This document shows, in pieces, positions 46,378 through 54,024 of a stretch of 64,000 bases of DNA. Position numbers and translations under genes: made by a program. Source of the DNA: Alteromonas naphthalenivorans (GTDB taxonomy: Bacteria; Pseudomonadota; Gammaproteobacteria; Enterobacterales; Alteromonadaceae); contig NC_015554.1 of assembly GCF_000213655.1 (NCBI RefSeq), positions 4,340,001 through 4,404,000 of the forward strand. Direction: 5' to 3'. The notes beneath the pieces are model-generated. The model made no database searches and was not told where the DNA came from. It was given only the letters and a program-made list of their open reading frames with translations. The stretch's first letter is position 1, and each line of letters starts with the position of its first letter.

Positions 46378-47226
46378 ATGAAGGTTGTTGACGACATTGC
46401 GTCATTACGAAAACTAACTACTGAATGGAAATTCAGTGGTAGCACTGTTGGGTTTGTTCCCACAATGGGAAACCTACACAACGGGCACTTAAAACTCGTT
46501 AAACGCGCCAAGGCACATAATTCCCGAGTGGTAGTGAGTATTTTTGTTAACCCTATGCAATTTGGTGCTAATGAAGATTTAGATGCATACCCACGTACCA
46601 TTGAAGAAGACAAAGCCAAGCTTATTGAAGCGGGTGTTGATGCAGTATTTTTACCCAGTGTTAGCGATATGTATCCAGGCGGGGTTGAACACCAAACGGT
46701 AGTAGAAGTACCCGACATTTCGGATATTCTATGTGGTGCAAGTCGTCCCGGGCATTTTCGCGGTGTAGCCACGGTAGTGAGCAAATTATTTAATATGGTT
46801 CACCCCCATGATGCTTTTTTCGGGGAAAAAGACTTTCAGCAATTGCAGGTTATTCGCACCATGGTGCGCGACCTTTCTATGGGCGTAACCATTCATGGCA
46901 TTCCCACCGAGCGTGATGTATCTGGCTTAGCCTTAAGCTCGCGTAACGGTTATTTAACTGATGAGCAACGTCATACTGCGGCTACTATTTACAGTGAAAT
47001 GACATCACTGAAAGCCCGTATAGAAGCAGGCGAAAGAAACTATGTCGCATTAGCGGCAGACCTCGCAGACATCCTAACCGACTCAGGCTTTAAAAATGAC
47101 TATGTGCATATTGTTAATGCTCAAAGTCTAAAGCCTGCGAAAGAAACCGATGCACACTTAGTTATTTTAGTGGCGGCGTTTCTGGGTAACACCCGTCTTA
47201 TCGATAACCTCCAAATTCACGTTTAG
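46378..47226 (+). CDS. panC: Pantoate--beta-alanine ligase
   Basis: Pantothenate synthetase, 282 residues. It shows VGFVPTMGNLHNGHLKLVKR (HxGH nucleotide site), SIFVNPMQFG, FFGEKDFQQLQVIR and DVSGLALSSRNGYL (KMSKS-equivalent). It is the last gene of the dksA-to-panC block and ends before a strong terminator. Its beta-alanine substrate is probably supplied by the convergent panP gene, since no panD is in the window. Confidence 0.97.
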   Translation: MKVVDDIASLRKLTTEWKFSGSTVGFVPTMGNLHNGHLKLVKRAKAHNSRVVVSIFVNPMQFGANEDLDAYPRTIEEDKAKLIEAGVDAVFLPSVSDMYPGGVEHQTVVEVPDISDILCGASRPGHFRGVATVVSKLFNMVHPHDAFFGEKDFQQLQVIRTMVRDLSMGVTIHGIPTERDVSGLALSSRNGYLTDEQRHTAATIYSEMTSLKARIEAGERNYVALAADLADILTDSGFKNDYVHIVNAQSLKPAKETDAHLVILVAAFLGNTRLIDNLQIHV

Positions 47227-47325
47227 GTATCGGTGTAGGCATAGGTGTTAGCATAGGTATAAGCTCAGACATAGGCGCTGGTATTGATAACACGCTTTAA
47301 ACCATACGTTATCAATTACCACCAC

Positions 47326-47362
47326 AAAAAAAGCCCCCGTATTCACATGCGGGGGCTTTTTT
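47326..47362. terminator. Bidirectional terminator between panC and panP
   Basis: Stem AAGCCCCCG / CGGGGGCTT with a 10-nt loop, flanked by A7 and T6 runs. The 100 nt between panC and this hairpin contain imperfect repeats of GGCATAGGTGTTA type. Confidence 0.92.
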
Positions 47363-47424
47363 GTATCTGTTTTTATCTGCTAGTAATGCGTCTTTCTAAT
47401 AACCTAAATAGTCAGCCCGATTTA

Positions 47425-49053
47425 TCAGGCAACAGGTATCGTCTCTATCATCTTCACCAACTCTTTATAAAGTTTAGTGCCGGTAGCAATGACATGCTGC
47501 TCGTTAAGTATATTACGTAAATCCTGTGTGCTGGTAAGTGGGTTCGCTAGCACAACTCTGAACACAGTAATACAGTTAGTGGGGTATTCTGGCGCTTCTA
47601 AGCGTGTACGAGAGACAAAAGACTTCCCTGCCTCCCGTTGCTGCTTCTGTACAATTACAGTTAGTCTATCAAGCTTCTCGTTAATCTTATCTTTAGTGGC
47701 CTCATCCGCATGTTTAAGCTTTTCTTGCAGGCCAGCGGGACAAACGCGATACGTTAGCAATGAGAGTGTAGGTGCCGTAGTCAGTTCAAAGTCAGGGTGC
47801 TTTGCAATCATATCCGCAAAGGTGCCTGCTTTTTCGATGCTTCTGTCGATTAACAGCTCATAGCCCCTGCGCCCAAAGATATGCATGGCAGAATATACCA
47901 TCATGGCCATGCCGTTACGCGAACCTTCAAGCGTAGTCGCACCTAAGTCTTTAGAGCCTGCACGCAGAATATATTGTGCATGATGGCGCACTGCATTGGC
48001 ATCTTCAGGATTTTTGAACAACGCCATACCTGCCCCCATGGGCACATACATTTGTTTATGGGCATCAATTGTGACCGAGTCAGCACGCTCAATGCCTTTC
48101 AAGCGGTGTTTATATTGCGATGAAAACAAGGTTGCCCCACCCCATGCGGCATCCACATGGAACCAGCACCCTAATTCTTTGGCTACGTCAGCCAATTCGT
48201 TAAGCGGGTCGACATGCCCTGTTTCCGTAGTACCACCAACGCCAACAATGGCCAGTAACTTATTACCTTCTTCCTGATAACATTTACCTGCGGCGAGTGC
48301 TTTTTCAGGGTCGAGAGTTTGATTCGGCGCAGGTAATGATAATAATTGATCGCGACCTAACCCTAACGCATCCACCGCTTTTGATAAGGAGTAGTGCCCA
48401 CGCTTACTGCACATAACGCCAAGATGGTTAATATCGTGGAAGCGATAAGCCGCAGCAAGCCCAGCTTTTGCTACACCGGCAAACCCCTCTTGCGGGCCCA
48501 AAATCTTATTTCTAGCTACCCACAAAGCGGTAATATTGGCAATAGTACCACCGGAACAAAAGGCACCTAAAGAGCGTTTGGCGCTGTGTAAGTGACTATC
48601 ATAGAAAGCTTTCGATTCGTCATAAACGAGATTATGCATCATGCCTAACACTTGACGCTCAAGTGGCGTGAATGCCTTTGAGGTTTCTATTTTCACCAGG
48701 TTCTGATTAAGCCCCACCATCAACTTAGACAGGGGCAAATGAAAATAGGGAAGCGCGGAGGTCATATGACCAATAAACGTAGGCGAATAGGTATTCACCG
48801 AATGGGCAACCAATTTATCGAGTAAGCTTTCAGCATGGGTTGAAACAAACTCTGGCGATTCAGGTACTTTTGAATCTGAAAAGTCTTTCTCAATTTCTTC
48901 TAGCGAGGTTTTTTTGGTAACAACGTGCTGCGACAAAAAATCTAAGATATTGTCAGATAAATGCTGTTCAATTTGAGCCATCTTTGAGTCTTTGTGTTCA
49001 GGCTTGGTAAAGACCCTAAACAAGTGCTCTAGACTAACTTGCGCTTCACCCAC
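47425..49053 (-). CDS. panP: Pyridoxal-phosphate aspartate 1-decarboxylase PanP
   Basis: Group II PLP decarboxylase, 542 residues, that makes beta-alanine from aspartate in species lacking PanD. It has the SGGTIANITALWVARN loop, HVDAAWGGATLFS (PLP-binding Asp) and the Schiff-base Lys in TIDAHKQMYVPMGAG. Glutamate decarboxylase is the alternative name by similarity, but the family pattern plus the position beside panBC favour PanP. Start is GTG at 49053 with GAGGT 8 nt upstream. It converges on panC across a shared terminator. Confidence 0.88.
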   Translation of the reverse strand: MGEAQVSLEHLFRVFTKPEHKDSKMAQIEQHLSDNILDFLSQHVVTKKTSLEEIEKDFSDSKVPESPEFVSTHAESLLDKLVAHSVNTYSPTFIGHMTSALPYFHLPLSKLMVGLNQNLVKIETSKAFTPLERQVLGMMHNLVYDESKAFYDSHLHSAKRSLGAFCSGGTIANITALWVARNKILGPQEGFAGVAKAGLAAAYRFHDINHLGVMCSKRGHYSLSKAVDALGLGRDQLLSLPAPNQTLDPEKALAAGKCYQEEGNKLLAIVGVGGTTETGHVDPLNELADVAKELGCWFHVDAAWGGATLFSSQYKHRLKGIERADSVTIDAHKQMYVPMGAGMALFKNPEDANAVRHHAQYILRAGSKDLGATTLEGSRNGMAMMVYSAMHIFGRRGYELLIDRSIEKAGTFADMIAKHPDFELTTAPTLSLLTYRVCPAGLQEKLKHADEATKDKINEKLDRLTVIVQKQQREAGKSFVSRTRLEAPEYPTNCITVFRVVLANPLTSTQDLRNILNEQHVIATGTKLYKELVKMIETIPVA

Positions 49054-49329
49054 TCAACCGACCTCACTTTGAAATGACTCTTTTACAAGAAAATACAACC
49101 CAACTTCGTTGCCTACGCTGAAAGCAATCATAATACTTTCAGGGTCACGAACTTTACCTCAGATTGCCCACTACGCCAAGCGTATCCCGATGATTTGACC
49201 CTGTATCAGTACAAGATATTTTGTGGTGATAATTCACTATCAATACAGTGAAGTGACCTAAACTTCTCAAATGATGGCGGGTAGTGCTATATTTTGGCTA
49301 TACATACGAATAAAAATAAAGGCTGCAAT

Positions 49330-50049
49330 GTGCCAATAAGAGCCGTAAGTGATACCGTTTCTATCAATGATATCGTGCCCTACTTCCAACCTATCATGGA
49401 CTTAAGGTCAAAGCGTGTGTGGCGTTACGAGTGCTTGGCTCGTTTAATTACCGCCGAAGACAAAACCTTTTTGCCTAGCGAATTTCTCTACCTAATTGAA
49501 CGAGAGCAACACGTTAAAGCGCTTACGGAAGCCATGTTCTGCCAAAGTGCCCGCTATTTTCGCCATGTACAAGTGCCTTGGAGTATTAATATTAGTGCGC
49601 GAGATTTGCTAAACGACAACCTGACCAACACGCTTCTATCCCATTTAATAGACTACCCCAACCCAGAAAGAGTCAGTATTGAGATAAGCGCCGCCAGTGC
49701 ATTAACCCACCCAGCGTTAATGCAAGCGTTTGTTGAGAGAAGTGCTGAGGCAGGGCTAGGTGTATTTTTAGATAACGTGGGTGAAAACCCAGGCAATATT
49801 AATGCAATATTAAATATGCCGATTAAGGGCATTAAGTTAGCCGGTGGTTTGATAAGCCACTATGAACAAGATGAGGCTGTGCAGGATTACGTCAATAATT
49901 TGCTCGAACTGTGCCAAGCGCGTGCTATTAGCGTGGTAGCAGAACATATTGAAACAGATTTACTTCTTGAAAGCGTGCGCAAACTGCCCATTCAGTATGC
50001 ACAGGGCTATGTCTTTAGCCCTCCGCAACCAAATACTCCCCATCACTAG
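49330..50049 (+). CDS. Degenerate EAL-domain protein
   Basis: About 239 residues, a stand-alone EAL fold: VPYFQPIMDLRSKRVWRYECLARL (ECL in place of EAL), INISARDL, IEISA, FLDNVGENPG in place of DDFGxG, IKLAGGLI in place of KIDxxFI, AEHIET and QYAQGYVFSPP. The altered DDFG and Lys positions suggest loss of phosphodiesterase activity. GTG 49330 is chosen because AAAGG lies 7 nt upstream; a TTG at 49294 would add 12 residues. It is monocistronic, with no GGDEF or sensor domain. Confidence 0.78.
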   Translation: MPIRAVSDTVSINDIVPYFQPIMDLRSKRVWRYECLARLITAEDKTFLPSEFLYLIEREQHVKALTEAMFCQSARYFRHVQVPWSINISARDLLNDNLTNTLLSHLIDYPNPERVSIEISAASALTHPALMQAFVERSAEAGLGVFLDNVGENPGNINAILNMPIKGIKLAGGLISHYEQDEAVQDYVNNLLELCQARAISVVAEHIETDLLLESVRKLPIQYAQGYVFSPPQPNTPHH

Positions 50050-50074
50050 GCGCCGTTAACGATTCTCGCCTATT

Positions 50075-50755
50075 CTACGCACCGCCATCGGCCTCTTCTG
50101 AATAGCAATTGAGCGACCAACAATGTTGGCCGCTAGCGCGATATTTGCGTTCAAATGGCGTCATGGCGTTATCAGACGTAATTTCAGCTAAATTCGTCAC
50201 CAAGCCATAATGCGTAGCAGCTTGAGCAAATTCCATTAGATAAACCAACCAATTACTACGCACCTCAATATTCGAGGTTATCGCCATTAAATCAGCCATG
50301 GCTGCACTACCGTGCCAGCGTTTTTGCACCTGGGTTTTCTTCGGATAAGGATTTGGATAGAACAAGCAATGCTGGCTTACCTTCCAATTTGCCCGGTGAA
50401 CCAATCGCCAAAAATCATTCACATCGGCACGAATAACCCGATAATTATCTTGCCCAGCTGAATAATGCTGATGCTTGTCCACCCGCTGTGCCGATTTATC
50501 TAAGCCAATGACGCGGCAATCAGGGTTCGCTTTAGCAATATTTGCTGTGCTTTCACCCACGCCACAGCATGAGTCTAAGATAATATCGCCGGTAAACCCG
50601 TCAAGCCATTCGGTTGCTTCATTAAAGGCGAGCTGCGTATGCTCGCCAATGGGACGCTGGTTTTCAGATGACTTGTAACGCTTTACTAGTTCATCGAGCT
50701 TTTCGTGCACACCTTCTTGATTTGTTGTAATCCCTCTGGAGTTCCCGCTAGCCAT
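50075..50755 (-). CDS. TrmB-like SAM-dependent methyltransferase
   Basis: A 226-residue protein related to tRNA (guanine46-N7)-methyltransferases. ILDSCCGVGESTANIAKANP is the SAM site, FYPNPYPKKTQVQKRWHGSA corresponds to TrmB FPDPWPKxRHxKRR, and MTPFERKYRASGQHCWSL corresponds to the VTKFEQRGxRxGHxVWDL tail. It differs enough from standard TrmB to be a paralogue of unknown substrate. Its start overlaps the yadH stop (TAATG), so it is coupled to the ABC genes. Confidence 0.8.
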   Translation of the reverse strand: MASGNSRGITTNQEGVHEKLDELVKRYKSSENQRPIGEHTQLAFNEATEWLDGFTGDIILDSCCGVGESTANIAKANPDCRVIGLDKSAQRVDKHQHYSAGQDNYRVIRADVNDFWRLVHRANWKVSQHCLFYPNPYPKKTQVQKRWHGSAAMADLMAITSNIEVRSNWLVYLMEFAQAATHYGLVTNLAEITSDNAMTPFERKYRASGQHCWSLNCYSEEADGGA

Positions 50756-51567
50756 TAGCTACGAATTCCTTTACCTGTTTTAAGCAGGTAATAAGCAACA
50801 GCGAACAGCACAATATTAAAGCCCACTAATAGTGCTAACGATAAGGTAACGTCAACATCTGACACCCCTAAGAACCCGTAGCGGAACCCATTCACCATAT
50901 ACACAACAGGGTTGGCTTTACTTACCCACTGCCAAAACTCAGGCAAAAGAGTAAGGGAATAAAATACGCCGCCAAGGTAGGTTAACGGGGTTAATACGAA
51001 GGTAGGTACAACACTAATATCATCGAAAGTTTTTGCAAAAATGGCGTTAATTAGCCCTGCCGTTGAAAACAATGATGAGGTCAGTAGTACGGTAAGAATA
51101 ATGATACCGATATGGTGTATCTGTACATCAACAAAGAACAGCGATACCAAAGTAACAATAATGCCAATTAGCACTGCCCTTGCTACACCGCCCCCAACGA
51201 AGCCTAGAATAATCACCGACGTGGGCACCGGAGAAACCAATAACTCTTCAATGTTACGCTGAAATTTCGCACTGAAAAAAGACGACGAAACATTTGCGTA
51301 TGAGTTGGTGATAACCGACATCATGATCAAACCTGGAACAATAAACTCCATGTAAGAAAAGCCGCCCATTTCGCCTATTCGGTTACCGATAAGGCTACCG
51401 AAAATCACGAAATACAAACTCATGGTAATAGCCGGTGGAACTAAGGTTTGGATCCAAATGCGTAAAAAGCGAGTGCACTCTTTTATCCAAATTGTAGTCA
51501 GCGCCACATAGTTTTGCTTGAACCAGCCAATCTTTTCGTCAGACTGTGTGTTTGCCTGTGAATTCAT
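50755..51567 (-). CDS. yadH: ABC-2 type transport permease YadH
   Basis: A 270-residue inner-membrane permease with about six helices. Family patterns are RIWIQTLVPPAITMSLYFVIFG, FVVPGLIMM-like SYMEFIVPGLIMMSVI, FQRNIEELLVSPVPTSVIIL and a C-terminal FRYGFLGVSDV. The substrate is unknown. It follows yadG by 2 nt and overlaps the trmB-like gene. Confidence 0.9.
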   Translation of the reverse strand: MNSQANTQSDEKIGWFKQNYVALTTIWIKECTRFLRIWIQTLVPPAITMSLYFVIFGSLIGNRIGEMGGFSYMEFIVPGLIMMSVITNSYANVSSSFFSAKFQRNIEELLVSPVPTSVIILGFVGGGVARAVLIGIIVTLVSLFFVDVQIHHIGIIILTVLLTSSLFSTAGLINAIFAKTFDDISVVPTFVLTPLTYLGGVFYSLTLLPEFWQWVSKANPVVYMVNGFRYGFLGVSDVDVTLSLALLVGFNIVLFAVAYYLLKTGKGIRS

Positions 51568-51569
51568 GT

Positions 51570-52490
51570 TTAACCCTCTGCCTTTGCCGTTTCAACCAAA
51601 CGCACAAACAGCTCTTCTAATCGGTTTGATTTATTGCGCATACTCAATACTTGAATACCTTGTTCGGTCAACTGAGCAAAAACAGGGTTTAACCCTTCTG
51701 CCTTTTCCACATCGACTTCCAAAGTATGGTCGTCAAGTAGACGACTTTCGTAACCTGTCAAAAGCGGCTTTTGCTGACCAAGGTTAATGTCCAGCACGAA
51801 CGTTTCTGTGTTCAACTTCGACAATAAGGCCTTCATGCTGGTGTTTTCCACAATGGTGCCTTTGTTAATAATGGCAATGTTGCGGCACAGCATTTCTGCT
51901 TCTTCTAGGTAATGCGTCGTTAAGATAATGGTAATACCTTGGCGGTTAATCTCTTCTAAGAAGCCCCACATTGAACGACGGATTTCTATATCTACGCCAG
52001 CGGTTGGTTCATCAAGTATTAATAAACGAGGCTCGTGCATAAGGGCGCGGGCAATCATTAGCCTGCGTTTCATGCCACCTGAAAGTTCACGCGCTCTGGC
52101 ATCGCGTTTTTCCCATAAATCGAGCTGAGCTAAATACTTCTGAGCCCGTTCTTTCGCAATACTTCGGGGCACGCCGTAATAACCCGCTTGGTTGAGCACA
52201 ATTTGCATCACGGTTTCAAACTGATTGAAGTTGAATTCCTGTGGCACTAGGCCAATACATGCTTTGGCTTGCTCTTTTTGGGTATGAAGGTCGTAACCAA
52301 AAATCGATACCTTGCCATCGGTTTGATTAACCAAAGAACTGATAATACCGATAGTGGTAGATTTACCCGCGCCATTCGGCCCAAGTAAAGCGAAAAAGTC
52401 CCCTTTATCAACAGTGAGATCTACGCCTTTAAGTGCCTGTACGCCACCTTTATACGTTTTGGTTAAGCCTGATATATCCAACGCTTTCAT
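51570..52490 (-). CDS. yadG: ABC transporter ATP-binding protein YadG
   Basis: A 306-residue ABC ATPase: Walker [11 protein letters not shown]-loop GLVPQEFNF, signature LSGGMKRR, Walker [13 protein letters not shown] and H-loop TTHYLEEAE, then a C-terminal regulatory stretch. It matches the E. coli YadG type. It is first in the operon yadG-yadH-trmB-like. The leader directly upstream of its ATG contains a 16-bp tandem repeat array. Confidence 0.92.
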   Translation of the reverse strand: MKALDISGLTKTYKGGVQALKGVDLTVDKGDFFALLGPNGAGKSTTIGIISSLVNQTDGKVSIFGYDLHTQKEQAKACIGLVPQEFNFNQFETVMQIVLNQAGYYGVPRSIAKERAQKYLAQLDLWEKRDARARELSGGMKRRLMIARALMHEPRLLILDEPTAGVDIEIRRSMWGFLEEINRQGITIILTTHYLEEAEMLCRNIAIINKGTIVENTSMKALLSKLNTETFVLDINLGQQKPLLTGYESRLLDDHTLEVDVEKAEGLNPVFAQLTEQGIQVLSMRNKSNRLEELFVRLVETAKAEG

Positions 52491-53322
52491 GTGCTACCCG
52501 TAAGTTGCTCGTAATTTGATGCCTCCGTAAATGGAGTGCTTTGTAAATCGAGTGCTTTGTAAATCGAGCGCCCTGTAATTCGAGGGCCCTGTAAATCAAA
52601 TAATCTATTAAATCAGTTTGCCGCCAGTTGACGTGACTACCCATCTGCCATAATACACCGACAATAGTAATAATATGACGGTATACCTACCGTACGCGTG
52701 TTTTAAGCATAGTGCTGGCAAATGCTAGTAATTCAACCCTTCCTGCAATAAGGGTATTCAATGCCCATTCCACTCATGCTATCACTAATTCAAAGACGAA
52801 ATATAAAAGGGGGTAATTATGTCACACTTATTATCCCATCTGCCTGCCACTCTCCTTATCTTGCCGATTATTTTACTGTTTTTGTCGATTTTTTTATTGA
52901 AGCCTCAATGCATTCTTTTATCGATATTGAACATTTCTGCCCTGTCTTTTACCGACTGTTTCACAGACGATTCAGGGTGCTAAGGACTTTCGCGGCCAAG
53001 CAAAAATAAGAAGAGAACGAGATAAAGAAGACGGAACCGACGGTGGGAGGTATAAAAAAGCACTGCACCTAGTTGGGGGTTAGGCACAGTGCAAGGGGTT
53101 GGCGTACCAAAGTGAGTCATACTTGAGTCAATCTGTCTTCCCAAGCACAGGTATAGTTAACCAAGCAGACAAGGCAATATCAGGGCACAATAATGGAAAA
53201 GCTATTTTGTTTAATGGCAAATATGGCGAAAAGCGGGCGACTTTATGGAATTTGCGTCGAACTCAGGCACGCGCGCTTTTGCCAAGGTATAGTAGTGCCA
53301 AGAATGATTGAGAGTAGATCCC
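52491..53322. other. 832-bp region without a convincing gene between divergent yadG and the response regulator
   Basis: It holds the yadG leader repeats (52511-52606) and a hairpin at 53060-53092 (GCACTG...CCTA arms, with a 2-nt internal mismatch), which could be a leader structure or the end of a small transcript. Two plus-strand frames (52761-53009, 53099-53311) lack SD sequences and recognisable content, and the second overlaps the response regulator start region. The response regulator promoter should lie near 53200-53300. Confidence 0.55.
52511..52606. repeat. Tandem 16-bp repeat array, six degenerate units, in the yadG leader
   Basis: Units begin at 52511, 52527, 52543, 52559, 52575 and 52591. 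The central four fit GTAAATCGAGTGCTTT with one to five differences; the outer two are more decayed. The array starts about 20 bp upstream of the yadG ATG, so it lies in the promoter or 5' leader of the operon. Confidence 0.8.
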
Positions 53323-54012
53323 ATGCCTAAAACAATTGCGCTAGTAGAAGATGATGCCGCTATAAGAGAAAACTACCTTGTTGCCCTAAGAGCGCAAGGC
53401 TACAAGGTTAATGCGTTTGAAGACCGCCCCTCGGCAACTCAGGCGTTTAACGAAGCATTGCCAGATTTAGCCATCATTGATATTGGTCTAAAAGAAGAAA
53501 TGGAGGGCGGTTTTTTGCTATGTCAGCAGTTGCGAGGTTTGTCGCCCACCTTGCCTATAATCTTTTTTACCGCCAGAGACAACGACGTAGATACCATTAG
53601 CGGGCTTCGCATGGGTGCTGACGACTACTTAACTAAAGATATCAGCATGGCTCACCTACTTGCCCGTATCGCCGCGCTTTTCAGACGAAGCGATTTAATG
53701 TCAGCCCCTGTCAAGCAAAAAGACGAGCTTCGTATAGGCGAGTTAAAAGTGGATGCCTCTCGTATGACAGTAAGTTGGAGCGGCGAACCTGTCGCCCTGA
53801 CAGTGACAGAATTTTGGATGCTACACGCGCTGATTAAACACCCAGGCCACGTTAAAAGCAGACAACAATTAATGGATGAGTCGCGCATGGTAGTAGACGA
53901 CACCACCATTACTTCTCATATAAAACGTATGCGTAAAAAATTCATTCAATTAGACCCACAATTCGACCACATAGATACCGTTTACGGTATGGGATATCGA
54001 TGGCAGTTGTAG
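53323..54012 (+). CDS. OmpR-type response regulator (marine dedicated-sortase type)
   Basis: A 229-residue two-component regulator. The receiver has acidic residues EDD, the phospho-acceptor Asp in AIIDIGL, Thr in FFTARD and Lys in LTKDIS; the C-terminal winged helix includes LTVTEFWMLHALIKHPGHV and DDTTITSHIKRMRKKF. The next gene, 12 bp downstream, is its kinase. Together they resemble the response regulator/kinase pair that accompanies the dedicated sortase system of marine proteobacteria, but no sortase or LPXTG-type target is nearby. ATG 53323 is chosen over a TTG at 53308. Confidence 0.85.
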   Translation: MPKTIALVEDDAAIRENYLVALRAQGYKVNAFEDRPSATQAFNEALPDLAIIDIGLKEEMEGGFLLCQQLRGLSPTLPIIFFTARDNDVDTISGLRMGADDYLTKDISMAHLLARIAALFRRSDLMSAPVKQKDELRIGELKVDASRMTVSWSGEPVALTVTEFWMLHALIKHPGHVKSRQQLMDESRMVVDDTTITSHIKRMRKKFIQLDPQFDHIDTVYGMGYRWQL

Positions 54013-54024
54013 GGTATTGCTAAT

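Noticed and set aside
52511..52606. CRISPR array
   Set aside because: The 16-bp units abut with no spacers, and there are no cas genes.
52761..53009. 82-codon ORF upstream of the response regulator
   Set aside because: Low-information hydrophobic/aromatic composition typical of non-coding AT-rich DNA, no SD and no family resemblance.
53099..53311. 70-codon ORF just before the response regulator
   Set aside because: No SD, runs into the response regulator leader, and no plausible domain.
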